DNA from: Streptomyces sp. NRRL S-118
Lineage (GTDB): Bacteria; Actinomycetota; Actinomycetes; Streptomycetales; Streptomycetaceae
Direction: 5' to 3'
Assembly: GCF_000716335.1 (NCBI RefSeq)
Contig: NZ_KL591028.1
Coordinates: 154,168 to 161,120 of the forward strand
DNA: 6,953 nucleotides
Shown: in pieces, positions 1 through 6,547 of the stretch
Position numbering within the stretch: the stretch's first letter is position 1
Layout: each line of letters opens with the position of its first letter
The notes under the pieces: model-generated
The model's database searches: none
The model's input: only the letters and a program-made list of their open reading frames with translations
What the model was told of the DNA's origin: nothing
Made by a program: the position numbers and the translations under genes

Positions 1-164
1 AGGAGGGGGAGGCTTCGTGACGAGGCGCTGCGCAGCGTCGGCGGCCGCCCAGGGGAGTCGTACCGGCCGCTGCCATCGCGTGGTGGGCACCCGGCACTCG
101 CCCGGCCGAAGACCCGGGACGCCTCGGCGGTGAGCAGGCGCGCGAAGCCCGGGAGATGGCGCAC

Positions 165-1742
165 TCAGTTCGTCTTCTTGTGCTTCGCCGGCTTTCCCTT
201 TGCCGACTGCTTGGTCCGGTCGCGATCCGGGCCTCCCGCGGCGTGCTCCGGCGGAGTGCCTGCCCCGTCTCGGGTGGCCGCGGCGGCGGGGGCCTCCCGC
301 TCGGCGGCCGCCGACTTCCGCTGCCCGGCAGTCTCTTGGCTGACGGCAGGGGCGGTCGCCCGGCGGACGGGGCGGGAGGACGGTACCTCGGACGGGGAGG
401 ACGAGCCCGGTCGAGCCTCCTCGGGCGGGAGCGGTGCCGTGGTGGCCGGGCGGGGCTGCCGTGCGGCCGTGTCCTCGCCACCCGCAGGAAGGCTGCTGAT
501 CAGCCCGGTCAGCGCCACCCCCAGCGCGGCCAGCGCCGCACCCGCCGTGACAGCCCGGCCGGCATGAACGGAACCGGCCCCGCGAACGGCGGACTTCGGA
601 CCGTGCGGAGAATGAGGGGATTGCGACGGAGACGAGTACGTCAGCGCATGCGAGGACTCCGCCGCATGCGAAAACTCCCTGGCGGGCGAGGTCTCCGGGG
701 AACGCGAGGTCTCCGGAGAGCGTGCGGGCACCGGGGAATCCGGGAACGCGGGCCCACCGCTCGCCGCGGCCGCGGCCGCGGCCAGCGGACCGGCGCCGCC
801 CTGCGCGGCATCGGTCCTCTGCGACCGCACCGTGTCGTCACCGGAGCCCTGCCCCTTCCGTGGGACGGCCACCGCATGGCCGGACGCCGCCGCGTCTCCG
901 TGTCCGTCCGTCGCCGCCGTCGCGCCCGCCGCCAGGACCCGGCAGCAGGTGACGGCGTCCGGCCGCATGCTCTCGTCCGCGGCCGTCATCGCCTCCAGCA
1001 ACTCGACGATGTCGTGCGGCAGCTCCCGCGGTATGGCCGGCGGCCGGTGCAGGCGGGCGATGGCGGCCTCCAGCGGAGTCCCGTCGTACTCCAGCTCACC
1101 TTTCACGCATTCCAGGAGCACGAGGCCCAGGCTGTAGATGTCCGCGGCCGGCCCTGCCGCCCTGCCCTCCACCTGCTCCGGCGCCATGTACGCGGCGGTG
1201 CCGACGAGCGCGCCGCCGGCAGTGGGGGCCGCGGTGTCCGCCAGCTGGGAGATCCCGAAGTCGGTCAGGTGCGGGGAACCCGCTTCGTCCAGGAGGATGT
1301 TCGACGGCTTCACGTCGCGGTGCACCACACCCGCCGCGTGCACGTGCGCGAGTGCCGAGGCCAGTGCCGATCCGATCCTGCAGATGTCGGCGAGCGCCGG
1401 AGGGGCCGCGGCGATCCGCCGGCGCAGGGTCGTCCCCCTGATCAACTCCATCACCAGGTACGGAAGCCCGTCGTCCCGGCCGCAGTCGTAGACGGTCACC
1501 AGCCCGGGGTGCCGCAACCGGGCCAGGAGATGGCACTCCCTGTCGAACTGCTCCTCCGTATGAGCATCGCTTCCCGGGCGGAAGACCTTCACCGCGACCG
1601 GTCGCCGCAGTCGCAGATCCACCCCTTCGTACACATCGGCGGCGCCTCCGCGGCCCAGCAAGTCGTCGAGCCGGTAGCGGCCGGCCACCACGTGGGCCGT
1701 GAGCCGGAAATCCGGTCGTATCTGCCACGGGCGGACCTTCAT
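165..1742 (-). CDS. Membrane-anchored eukaryotic-type Ser/Thr protein kinase
   Basis: Predicted to phosphorylate Ser/Thr on target proteins from the inner face of the cell membrane. With the start at 1742 the protein has 525 residues. A kinase domain spans about residues 20-275: Gly-rich loop GRGGAADVYEG (30-40), ATP-binding Lys52 in VAVKVF, probable helix-C Glu69, catalytic loop HRDVKPSN (141-148, Asp143), DFG (161-163), APE (187-189) and Asp201 in DIYSLG. All key catalytic residues are present, so it should be active. A low-complexity linker follows (about 276-395: poly-Ala, then Ser/Pro/Thr hexads), then one hydrophobic segment (about 396-417) and a disordered Pro/Ala/Ser-rich outer tail ending in Lys-rich GKPAKHKKTN. 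No PASTA repeats or other recognisable sensor fold are seen. The reading frame is open upstream to an ATG at 1946, but ATG 1742 is preferred because AGGGAG lies 5 nt before it and the upstream residues look non-coding. Its substrate and signal are unknown. Confidence 0.92.
   Translation of the reverse strand: MKVRPWQIRPDFRLTAHVVAGRYRLDDLLGRGGAADVYEGVDLRLRRPVAVKVFRPGSDAHTEEQFDRECHLLARLRHPGLVTVYDCGRDDGLPYLVMELIRGTTLRRRIAAAPPALADICRIGSALASALAHVHAAGVVHRDVKPSNILLDEAGSPHLTDFGISQLADTAAPTAGGALVGTAAYMAPEQVEGRAAGPAADIYSLGLVLLECVKGELEYDGTPLEAAIARLHRPPAIPRELPHDIVELLEAMTAADESMRPDAVTCCRVLAAGATAATDGHGDAAASGHAVAVPRKGQGSGDDTVRSQRTDAAQGGAGPLAAAAAAASGGPAFPDSPVPARSPETSRSPETSPAREFSHAAESSHALTYSSPSQSPHSPHGPKSAVRGAGSVHAGRAVTAGAALAALGVALTGLISSLPAGGEDTAARQPRPATTAPLPPEEARPGSSSPSEVPSSRPVRRATAPAVSQETAGQRKSAAAEREAPAAAATRDGAGTPPEHAAGGPDRDRTKQSAKGKPAKHKKTN
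646..735 (-). repeat. 18-bp tandem repeat encoding Ser/Pro hexads in the kinase linker
   Basis: About five 18-bp units lie head to tail (646-663, 664-681, 682-699, 700-717, 718-735). Adjacent pairs share GCATGCGA (first two units) and GCGAGGTCTCCGG (third and fourth). The fifth is more diverged. The period is six codons, so the frame is kept. In the protein this gives hexads at residues 337-366: PVPARS, PETSRS, PETSPA, REFSHA, AESSHA. It lies between the kinase domain and the membrane helix. Slippage in such an array would change the linker length without breaking the gene. Confidence 0.8.
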
Positions 1743-2097
1743 CACTGCTCCCTGCGTCGCTGTTGCCGCCTGCCATTCGTCCACCCGCCCACCTGTGCAC
1801 CCACCGGACCTGCGCCTGGTGTACGGCTGCGAGCACCTCATACGCCTGCCCCCGGAACGCCCAAGCATCCGTGCGGGCCGCACGACCGCGTACGGCGGCG
1901 GGTTCCGAGGGGCCACCCGGCCCCGAGGGAGCCGGTGATGGCCCACTCGTCGTGGGGGACGCCGCTCCGCGCCCCGGTGCGATCGGGAGTATCAGGCGGA
2001 CGGAGTATCCGATTCGTGTCGAATAATCCTGTTATCAATACATGTGCCTAGGGTGAGGCCCGCTGAAGCCTTCCCCACCCACACTCGGGAGACAGAC
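1743..2097. promoter_or_regulatory. Divergent intergenic region between the kinase and secreted-protein genes
   Basis: These 355 bases hold no coding region I can support: the open frames crossing them have no recognisable product. The region must carry the promoters for both flanking genes. The most promoter-like stretch is an AT-rich patch at about 2005-2048 (with AATAAT and TTATCAATACAT), striking against the surrounding GC-rich DNA and about 50-90 bp before the secreted-protein start. No clean -35/-10 pair could be assigned on either strand. A small hairpin, GGGGCC-ACCC-GGCCCC, lies at 1909-1924. Confidence 0.4.
1986..2011 (+). repeat. Spaced direct repeat GGAGTATC, possible operator
   Basis: GGAGTATC occurs at 1986-1993 and again at 2002-2009, 16 bp apart start to start. 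Extended to ten bases the copies read GGAGTATCAG and GGAGTATCCG. The pair sits at the upstream edge of the AT-rich patch in the divergent intergenic region, a position suited to a regulator-binding site for either flanking gene. A binding role is inference only. Confidence 0.35.
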
Positions 2098-2496
2098 ATG
2101 GGTCAGTTCAGTCGTACATGGGCAGCCGGCATCACCTCGGCCGTCGTCGTCGCCGGTTCGATCGGCGTCGCGGTCGCCTCCCCGACGCCCACCGCGCACA
2201 AGCCCGCGGCCGCGGCCGACGCGCTCTCGCCCGCCACGACGAGCGCCAAGAGCGTACGGGCGTGGGAGTCGTTCCGTATCAGCGGTGCGGCGAAGCAGCT
2301 GAAGCCGGGAAGCCGCGTCACCCTCCAGCAGAAGCAGGGCAAGCGCTGGGTCTCGCTGCCGGCCTCGATGAGGACCAACCGCAACGCCCACTACAACCTG
2401 CGCGTCGTACTCGGCCTCCAGGGTCACAACAAGCTGCGCATGGTGTCGAACAGCGGGCGCGTCGTCTCGCCGGTCATCGGCGTCTGGGTGCGCTGA
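2098..2496 (+). CDS. Small secreted protein with a C-terminal beta-rich domain
   Basis: A 132-residue protein, probably exported. The N-terminus has a short positive region (Arg6), a hydrophobic core (about 9-27) and small residues suited to signal peptidase cleavage near VAVAS (about 24-28). A low-complexity Ala/Pro/Thr spacer (about 29-50) follows. Residues about 52-132 resemble the single beta-sandwich units common in actinobacterial secreted and cell-wall proteins: a motif of the type G-x-x-L-x-PG-x-RV-x-LQ at about 63-77, then GKRWVSLPAS (81-90), a TNR turn, LRVVLGLQGHNKLRMVS (101-117) and a final strand SPVIGVWV. No catalytic motif, Cys or membrane anchor is seen, so it probably acts extracellularly or in the wall. 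The ATG at 2098 is chosen because GGGAGA at 2087-2092 lies 5 nt upstream and the signal peptide starts there. An in-frame ATG at 2044 would put 18 unrelated residues before it. Function unknown. Confidence 0.8.
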   Translation: MGQFSRTWAAGITSAVVVAGSIGVAVASPTPTAHKPAAAADALSPATTSAKSVRAWESFRISGAAKQLKPGSRVTLQQKQGKRWVSLPASMRTNRNAHYNLRVVLGLQGHNKLRMVSNSGRVVSPVIGVWVR

Positions 2497-2514
2497 GGCC
2501 TGAGTCCCGGAACA

Positions 2515-2538
2515 GACCGGATCAAACCTGATCAGGTC
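2515..2538 (+). terminator. Probable terminator hairpin after the secreted-protein gene
   Basis: GACCGGATCA (2515-2524) pairs with TGATCAGGTC (2529-2538) with a single G-A mismatch and a four-base AACC loop, 19 bases after the stop codon. There is no T-tract, which is usual for actinobacterial terminators. The right arm also belongs to a 12-bp perfect palindrome, ACCTGATCAGGT (2526-2537), and to the adjoining direct repeats, so another role is possible. Confidence 0.5.
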
Positions 2539-2578
2539 GGGGCGGACCGGATCAGGTCGGGGCAACCCGGATCAAGTC
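2531..2578. repeat. Tandem direct repeats of 20 bp after the secreted-protein gene
   Basis: Two adjacent 20-bp units (2531-2550 and 2551-2570) agree at 17 of 20 positions, and both begin ATCAGGTCGGGGC. A third, partial unit starts at 2571 (ATCAAGTC). CCGGATCA recurs at 2517, 2547 and 2567. The second unit boundary forms a further small hairpin, GACC-GGATCA-GGTC (2545-2558). The array lies between the secreted-protein gene and the 3' end of the LysR remnant. Confidence 0.7.
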
Positions 2579-3420
2579 ACATCAGGGAGGCCCTGAGTGC
2601 CGGGGCGCTGTGCGGTACCGCCGGTCGTCGCACCGCGCACCCGGCGGGCCCCGGTCCCGCCCCCCCAGCGACCGCCCACGGAAAGGAACTACAGCCGGTG
2701 CGCCGCGTCCCAGCGGCCACCGCCTCGGCGAAGGCCCGGCCCCCGCGCGTTGTCGCGGTCGGCGCGCCGGACCAGTCCGAGCGCCGAGTCGGGCAGTCCG
2801 GTCACCGGAACGTACGCCATGTCCCGGCGGTGGTGGTACTCGGTGGTGGGGCGGCAGAGCAGCATCGCACCCCGGTTGACCGCCACCAGCGACAGGCCCT
2901 CCTGAAGGGCGCCGACCACCGGCCCTTGCGGCACCGCGGAGCCCGACGGCGTACGGGTGGGCGCCTGCGCCTCGCGCCAGTGGTCCGGCGCCGGAGCGGC
3001 CACACACACCAGCGGTGTCCCGGTCGGCTCCTCGGCGTCCAGGGCGGCCCGGGTGGCCAACGGGTGCCTGCGGGACACCGCGAGACACTGCGGCCGGCGG
3101 GAGAAAACGGGCCCGAGCACGAGATCCGGGTCCTCGACCGGCAGCAGCACCATCGCGCCATGCCGACCTCGTCGCGGTGCACGGGACCGAAGGAGTCGCC
3201 CAATGGCAACTCGGTGATCCGGGTGCGACAGCCGGGATACCGCTCCTCGAACTCCCCGACCACCGCCATGAATCCGTAGCCCACGCTTCCCTGGAACCCG
3301 AGCCGCAGCGTCCCACTGAGGCCGAGCGCCGCCGCCCGGGCGTCCTCGACTTGTCGCGGCGCGTGACGGTCATGGCCCTGCCCCTCCGCCCGGCGCGCGT
3401 TCGCGTCCGGCGCGACATGG
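2577..3420 (-). pseudogene. Decayed LysR-family transcriptional regulator lacking its HTH
   Basis: Remnant of a LysR-type DNA-binding regulator. From about 3356 downward one frame reads RQVEDARAAALGLSGTLRLG, then GYGFMAVVGEFEERYPG, the linker and start of the LysR effector-binding domain. At about 3154-3158 (after VGMA) homology jumps to a second frame that reads MVLLPVEDPDLVLGPVFS, then AVSRRHPLATRAAL and, near the end, ALGLVRRADRDNAR. At about 2740-2744, in a run of five G on the coding strand, it returns to the first frame with RAFAEAVAAGTRR, a typical LysR C-terminus. The first frame is closed by a stop at about 3430, and no winged-HTH of about 60 residues is found upstream in any frame, so the DNA-binding part is missing. 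Divergence from the adjacent MFS gene suggests it once controlled that exporter. Two assembly indels could explain the frame jumps but not the missing HTH. The outer limits are approximate. Confidence 0.8.
2582..2596. terminator. Short hairpin between convergent units
   Basis: TCAGGG-AGG-CCCTGA forms a six-base-pair stem with a three-base loop. It lies where the plus-strand secreted-protein unit meets the minus-strand LysR remnant, so it could contribute to termination from either side. It is short and has no T-tract. Confidence 0.3.
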
Positions 3421-3508
3421 TGTCCGCGGCGTCATCGACGGGTCCACCTCATGGAAGCACGAGAAGTTCGCGCTTGTTCCGCTCCCTGGGCCGCAGTTGT
3501 GTGGAGCC

Positions 3509-4738
3509 ATGACGAACGTGGACAACCGGCGGGCACAGAAGCCCGTCCCGTCGGCCTCTGCAGAGGGTGGCTGGCCCGCGGTGACGGCGGTTGCGGCCGG
3601 CACCTTCTCCGTGGTCACGTCCGAAATGCTGCCGGTGGGACTGCTCACGCCGATCAGCGCCTCACTGGACGTGAGCGAGGGAACCGCCGGGCTGACGCTC
3701 ACCGTCACCGGCCTCATCGGTGCGCTGTCGGCCCCGCTGATCACCGCGGCGGTCGGCCGGACCGACCGGCGCGTGGTCCTGTGCTCCCTCATGGCGCTCC
3801 TGGCGGCCGCCAATGTGCTCGCGGCCTGGTCGCCCGACTTCGCGGTCATGATGGTGGCCCGCGTGCTGATCGGCGTCGCCGTGGGGGGCGTATGGTCGCT
3901 CGCGGGCGGACTCGGAGTGCGGCTGGTTCCGGCCACGTCCACCGGACCCGCCACCTCCATGATCTTCGGCGGTATCGCGATCGCCTCCGTGGTGGGCGTG
4001 CCGGCCGGGGCGTACGCCGGTGAACTCGCGGGCTGGCGCGCGGCGTTCCTCGCCACCGGCGGACTGGCCGCGGCCGCGCTCGTGACCGCCGCCATGGCCG
4101 TGTCGCTGCCGCCGCTCCCCGCCGACGAACCGGTCGCGCTGGGCGGGGTGATGCGGCTGCTCGGCAAGCCGCAGGTGACGACCGGGCTCGCGGTGGTGAC
4201 CCTCCTCGTGACCGGCCACTTCGCCGCGTACACCTACGTGCGGCCACTCCTCGAGGAGGTCTCGGGCGTCAGGGCTTCGCTGATCGGGACGCTGCTGCTG
4301 GTGTACGGAATCGCCGGTGTCGCCGGCAACTTCCTGGCCGGCGCCCGGGTAGGCCGGTCGGTGCGCGGCCCGCTGCTGGTGATCAGCACCACCCTGGCCG
4401 CCTCCGTGCTGATGATGCCGGTGCTCGGGCTGTCCGTGGCGGGTGCCTGCCTCGTGCTCGTCCTGTGGGGCCTGGCATACGGGGGTGTGTCGGTGAGCTC
4501 CCAGACCTGGCTGGCCCTGGCGGCGCCGGAAGCGAGGGAGGGCGCGACGGCCCTGCTCGTGGGGGTGTTCAACGGGGCCATCGCTCTCGGCGCCTTCGCG
4601 GGAGGCAGGGTGGCGGACGGCCTCGCCACTCGGTCGGTGTTGTGGTCGGCCGGTGTGCTGGCCCTGGGCGCCCTCGTGGCGACGGGTCTCGGGTCGGTGC
4701 CCCCGCCGGCCGCCGCCACCACCGATCCGGCCGAGTGA
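3509..4738 (+). CDS. MFS transporter, AraJ/YdhP-like drug or sugar efflux type
   Basis: A 409-residue integral membrane protein of usual MFS length, predicted to export small molecules using the proton gradient. About twelve hydrophobic segments run from residue 24 to about 395, in two halves around a short polar loop (about 201-215). The sequence SEMLPVGLLTPIS (38-50) in the first helix is typical of the DHA1 AraJ/YdhP-like group. A degenerate motif A, GRTDRRVVL (83-91), follows helix 2. ARVLIGVAVGGVWSL (117-131) matches helix 4, and GGIAIASVVGVPAGAYAGELAGW (154-176 region) corresponds to the helix 5 antiporter motif C. ATG 3509 is chosen. GGAG at 3503-3506 is only 2 nt before it, an unusually tight spacing; an in-frame TTG at 3497 is the alternative. 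It is divergent from the broken LysR gene, its likely former regulator. The substrate cannot be told from sequence. Confidence 0.9.
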   Translation: MTNVDNRRAQKPVPSASAEGGWPAVTAVAAGTFSVVTSEMLPVGLLTPISASLDVSEGTAGLTLTVTGLIGALSAPLITAAVGRTDRRVVLCSLMALLAAANVLAAWSPDFAVMMVARVLIGVAVGGVWSLAGGLGVRLVPATSTGPATSMIFGGIAIASVVGVPAGAYAGELAGWRAAFLATGGLAAAALVTAAMAVSLPPLPADEPVALGGVMRLLGKPQVTTGLAVVTLLVTGHFAAYTYVRPLLEEVSGVRASLIGTLLLVYGIAGVAGNFLAGARVGRSVRGPLLVISTTLAASVLMMPVLGLSVAGACLVLVLWGLAYGGVSVSSQTWLALAAPEAREGATALLVGVFNGAIALGAFAGGRVADGLATRSVLWSAGVLALGALVATGLGSVPPPAAATTDPAE

Positions 4739-4758
4739 ACGACCGGTACCGCGACGCC

Positions 4759-4796
4759 GGCCACGCGGTTTCCGGCGCGGCCGTGCGGCCGTGGCC
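4759..4796 (+). terminator. Probable terminator hairpin after the MFS gene
   Basis: GGCCACG (4759-4765) pairs with CGTGGCC (4790-4796). The 24-base loop can itself fold through CGGCC-GTGC-GGCCG. It starts 20 bases after the MFS stop codon and has no T-tract. It separates the MFS gene from the DUF4331 gene, which suggests separate transcripts. Confidence 0.4.
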
Positions 4797-4931
4797 TGCC
4801 CGCGATTCAGCAGGAAGGACGTCGTCGGCACCGCCCGCGTCAGGGCACCTCGTGGATCTCGTACCGGCCAGGACCGAACAAGACGGCCGTGGCGCACGTA
4901 CTGGACCTACAAGCAAGCCGGAGGGGACGCG

Positions 4932-4958
4932 ATGACTGACGAAGGACGGACGAGATGA
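4932..4958 (+). CDS. Possible 8-codon leader ORF overlapping the DUF4331 start
   Basis: ATG at 4932 opens an eight-residue ORF (MTDEGRTR). Its TGA overlaps the ATG of the next gene as ATGA (4955-4958). GGAGGGG (4920-4926) lies five bases before its start and is a stronger ribosome site than the GAAGGA (4941-4946) serving the main gene. The layout fits a translationally coupled leader, with ribosomes ending here restarting at 4955. The peptide has no run of one amino acid that would suggest attenuation. It may be chance: in GC-rich DNA short ORFs are common. Confidence 0.35.
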   Translation: MTDEGRTR

Positions 4959-6481
4959 CCGCAACCACGCAGAGTGGGCGCACCGGGCGAGGAGCACGGC
5001 CGCGCAGGAACATCACTCGGCTCGCCTGTGCCGCACTGGCCGCCGCGAGCCTGGCCGCCGCCGGAGCCGGCATGCTGCAGCCGCAGACGGCGACCGCGTC
5101 GAGCCACCGCGAGGCGCCCCTGATATCCGGGCAGCCGCAGTTCGACACATCGGACGTGTACGCGTTCGTCAGCCCCGACCATCCCGACTCGACGACCCTG
5201 GTGGCGAACTGGCTGCCGTTCCAGGAACCGGCCGGAGGCCCCAACTTCTACACGTTCGCCGAGGACGCCCGTTACGACATCCACATCGACAGCGACGGTG
5301 ACGCCCAGGACGACCTGGTGTACCGGTTCACCTTCGAGGACCACCGCAAGAACGAGAACACCTTCCTCTACAACACGGGCGCCGTGGAGAGCCTGGACGA
5401 TCCGGACCTCAACTTCACCCAGAGCTACGACATCGAGTTGCTGCGGATGAAGCACGGGAAGGTCGCCTCCCGGCACGACCTGGCGAAGGACCTCCCGGTG
5501 CCCGACTACCAGAAGCTGCGCGACCAAGCGGTACGGGAGGTACCCGGCGGGCTCAAGGCCTTCGCCGGCCAGGCCGACGACCCGTTCTTCCTCGACCTGC
5601 GGGTCTTCGACCTGCTGTACGGGGGCGACCTGTCGGAGGTCGGGAACGACACGCTCAAGGGCTACAACGTCAACACGATCGCCCTTCAGGTACCCAGCGC
5701 GTACCTGCGCGAGTCCGAGGAGCAGCCCGTGATCGGCGTGTACGCGACGACCGAGCGCAAGAACGCGCGCGGGGACTGGACGCGGGTGTCACGGCTCGGC
5801 ATGCCGCTGGTCAACGAGGTCGTCAATCCGGTCAAGGACAAGGACCGGTTCAACGCGTCCACGCCCGAGAACGACGGGGACTTCCTCAAGAACGTCACCG
5901 AGCCCGAGCTGCCGAAGCTCATCGAGGGCATCTACAAGATCAAGGCCCCGGCGGAACCGCGCCAGGACCTCGTCTCGGTGTTCCTGACCGGTGTGAAGGA
6001 CCTCAACCAGCCGCCGCACGGCAAGCCGTCGGAGATGCTGCGCCTCAACACCGCGGTCAAGCCGGCCGCGGAGCCCAAGCGCCTGGGTGTACTGGACGGT
6101 GACAACGCGGGCTTCCCCAACGGGCGTCGGCTGTCCGACGACGTGCTCGACATCGCGTTGCAGGTCGTCGAGGGCGAGCTCGTCGGTGCGAAGAACGACC
6201 TGGGTGACGCCGTCGACGCCAACGACAAGAAGTTCGGCGGTACCTTCCCGTACGTCGCCCTGCCCACCGCCGGATCCGACACCAAGGCGGCCGGCGCGGC
6301 CACCAAGAGCGACGCCACCGGGCTGACGGGCGGCATGTCCTCGATCACCGCCTCATGGGGCGACGACACGGTCATGCTCGTCTCGGCGGCATCGGGTGCC
6401 GCGGCCGTGCTGCTGATCGGTCTCGGTACGGCGTGGCTGCGTGGTCGCAGCCGTCCGGAGCGCCGGTCCTGGCTGGGCTGA
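4955..6481 (+). CDS. DUF4331-family exported protein with C-terminal membrane anchor
   Basis: A 508-residue protein of the DUF4331 family, whose biochemical role is not established. The N-terminus has a basic region (GRGARPRRNITR, 11-22) and an Ala-rich hydrophobic core (about 23-40), a Sec-type signal with likely cleavage near TATA-SS (about 45-50). SSHREAP (49-55) and DTSDVYAFVSPD (64-75) open the mature domain. DIHIDSDGDAQDDLVYRF (108-125) has alternating Asp resembling a metal-binding loop, and GDNAGFPNGRRLSDDVLDIAL (about 382-402) is a family hallmark. After a short Ala/Thr/Ser linker, residues about 472-495 form a membrane helix followed by Arg-rich RGRSRPERR, an inside-positive stop-transfer tail. 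It should thus sit outside the cell, anchored at its C-terminus; no sortase motif is seen. GAAGGA at 4941-4946 supports the start. It probably has its own promoter in 4797-4931, though none could be assigned. Confidence 0.9.
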   Translation: MTATTQSGRTGRGARPRRNITRLACAALAAASLAAAGAGMLQPQTATASSHREAPLISGQPQFDTSDVYAFVSPDHPDSTTLVANWLPFQEPAGGPNFYTFAEDARYDIHIDSDGDAQDDLVYRFTFEDHRKNENTFLYNTGAVESLDDPDLNFTQSYDIELLRMKHGKVASRHDLAKDLPVPDYQKLRDQAVREVPGGLKAFAGQADDPFFLDLRVFDLLYGGDLSEVGNDTLKGYNVNTIALQVPSAYLRESEEQPVIGVYATTERKNARGDWTRVSRLGMPLVNEVVNPVKDKDRFNASTPENDGDFLKNVTEPELPKLIEGIYKIKAPAEPRQDLVSVFLTGVKDLNQPPHGKPSEMLRLNTAVKPAAEPKRLGVLDGDNAGFPNGRRLSDDVLDIALQVVEGELVGAKNDLGDAVDANDKKFGGTFPYVALPTAGSDTKAAGAATKSDATGLTGGMSSITASWGDDTVMLVSAASGAAAVLLIGLGTAWLRGRSRPERRSWLG

Positions 6482-6489
6482 CCACAGCC

Positions 6490-6547
6490 GTCACGGCCGG
6501 CTGCGCGGCCGACGGCACGGCCGACCGCGCTGACCGCCGGCCGTGAC
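6490..6547 (+). terminator. Strong terminator-like hairpin after the DUF4331 gene
   Basis: GTCACGGCCGGC (6490-6501) is the exact reverse complement of GCCGGCCGTGAC (6536-6547). Inside, GCGCGG (6503-6508) pairs with CCGCGC (6525-6530), giving a nested second stem. It starts nine bases after the stop codon and has no T-tract. Twelve perfect GC-rich pairs at this position make intrinsic termination likely. It would limit read-through into the gene at 6651. Confidence 0.65.

Noticed and set aside
3..20. Plus-strand frame reading EGEAS then TGA, possibly the last codons of an upstream gene
   Set aside because: Only five codons are visible, so there is nothing to distinguish it from chance; the rest of 1-164 shows only a 12-bp palindrome at 26-37.
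11..32. Signal for twin-arginine export at the DUF4331 N-terminus (codons for PRRNITRL near 5003-5026)
   Set aside because: It has the RR pair, but the following residues do not match the FLK part of the motif; an ordinary Sec signal explains the sequence. Residue numbers are given as coordinates here.
1743..1946. 68-residue N-terminal extension of the kinase from ATG 1946
   Set aside because: The extension is Arg/Pro-rich with no domain, and the internal ATG at 1742 has a well-placed ribosome site just before the kinase fold begins.
156..2051. Long plus-strand open frame of 631 codons opposite the kinase
   Set aside because: It is the antisense shadow of the kinase gene: Arg/Gly-rich, no recognisable domain, and it runs across the intergenic region. 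The minus strand carries all kinase motifs.
2582..3418. 278-codon minus-strand frame across the LysR remnant taken as an intact gene
   Set aside because: It has no LysR residues in frame over most of its length; the recognisable LysR sequence lies in the other two minus-strand frames. At most its first 20 codons may retain a trace of the lost HTH-linker junction.
3662..4897. 411-codon minus-strand open frame opposite the MFS gene
   Set aside because: Gly/Arg/His-rich low complexity without membrane or domain features; a shadow of the transporter caused by high GC at third codon positions.
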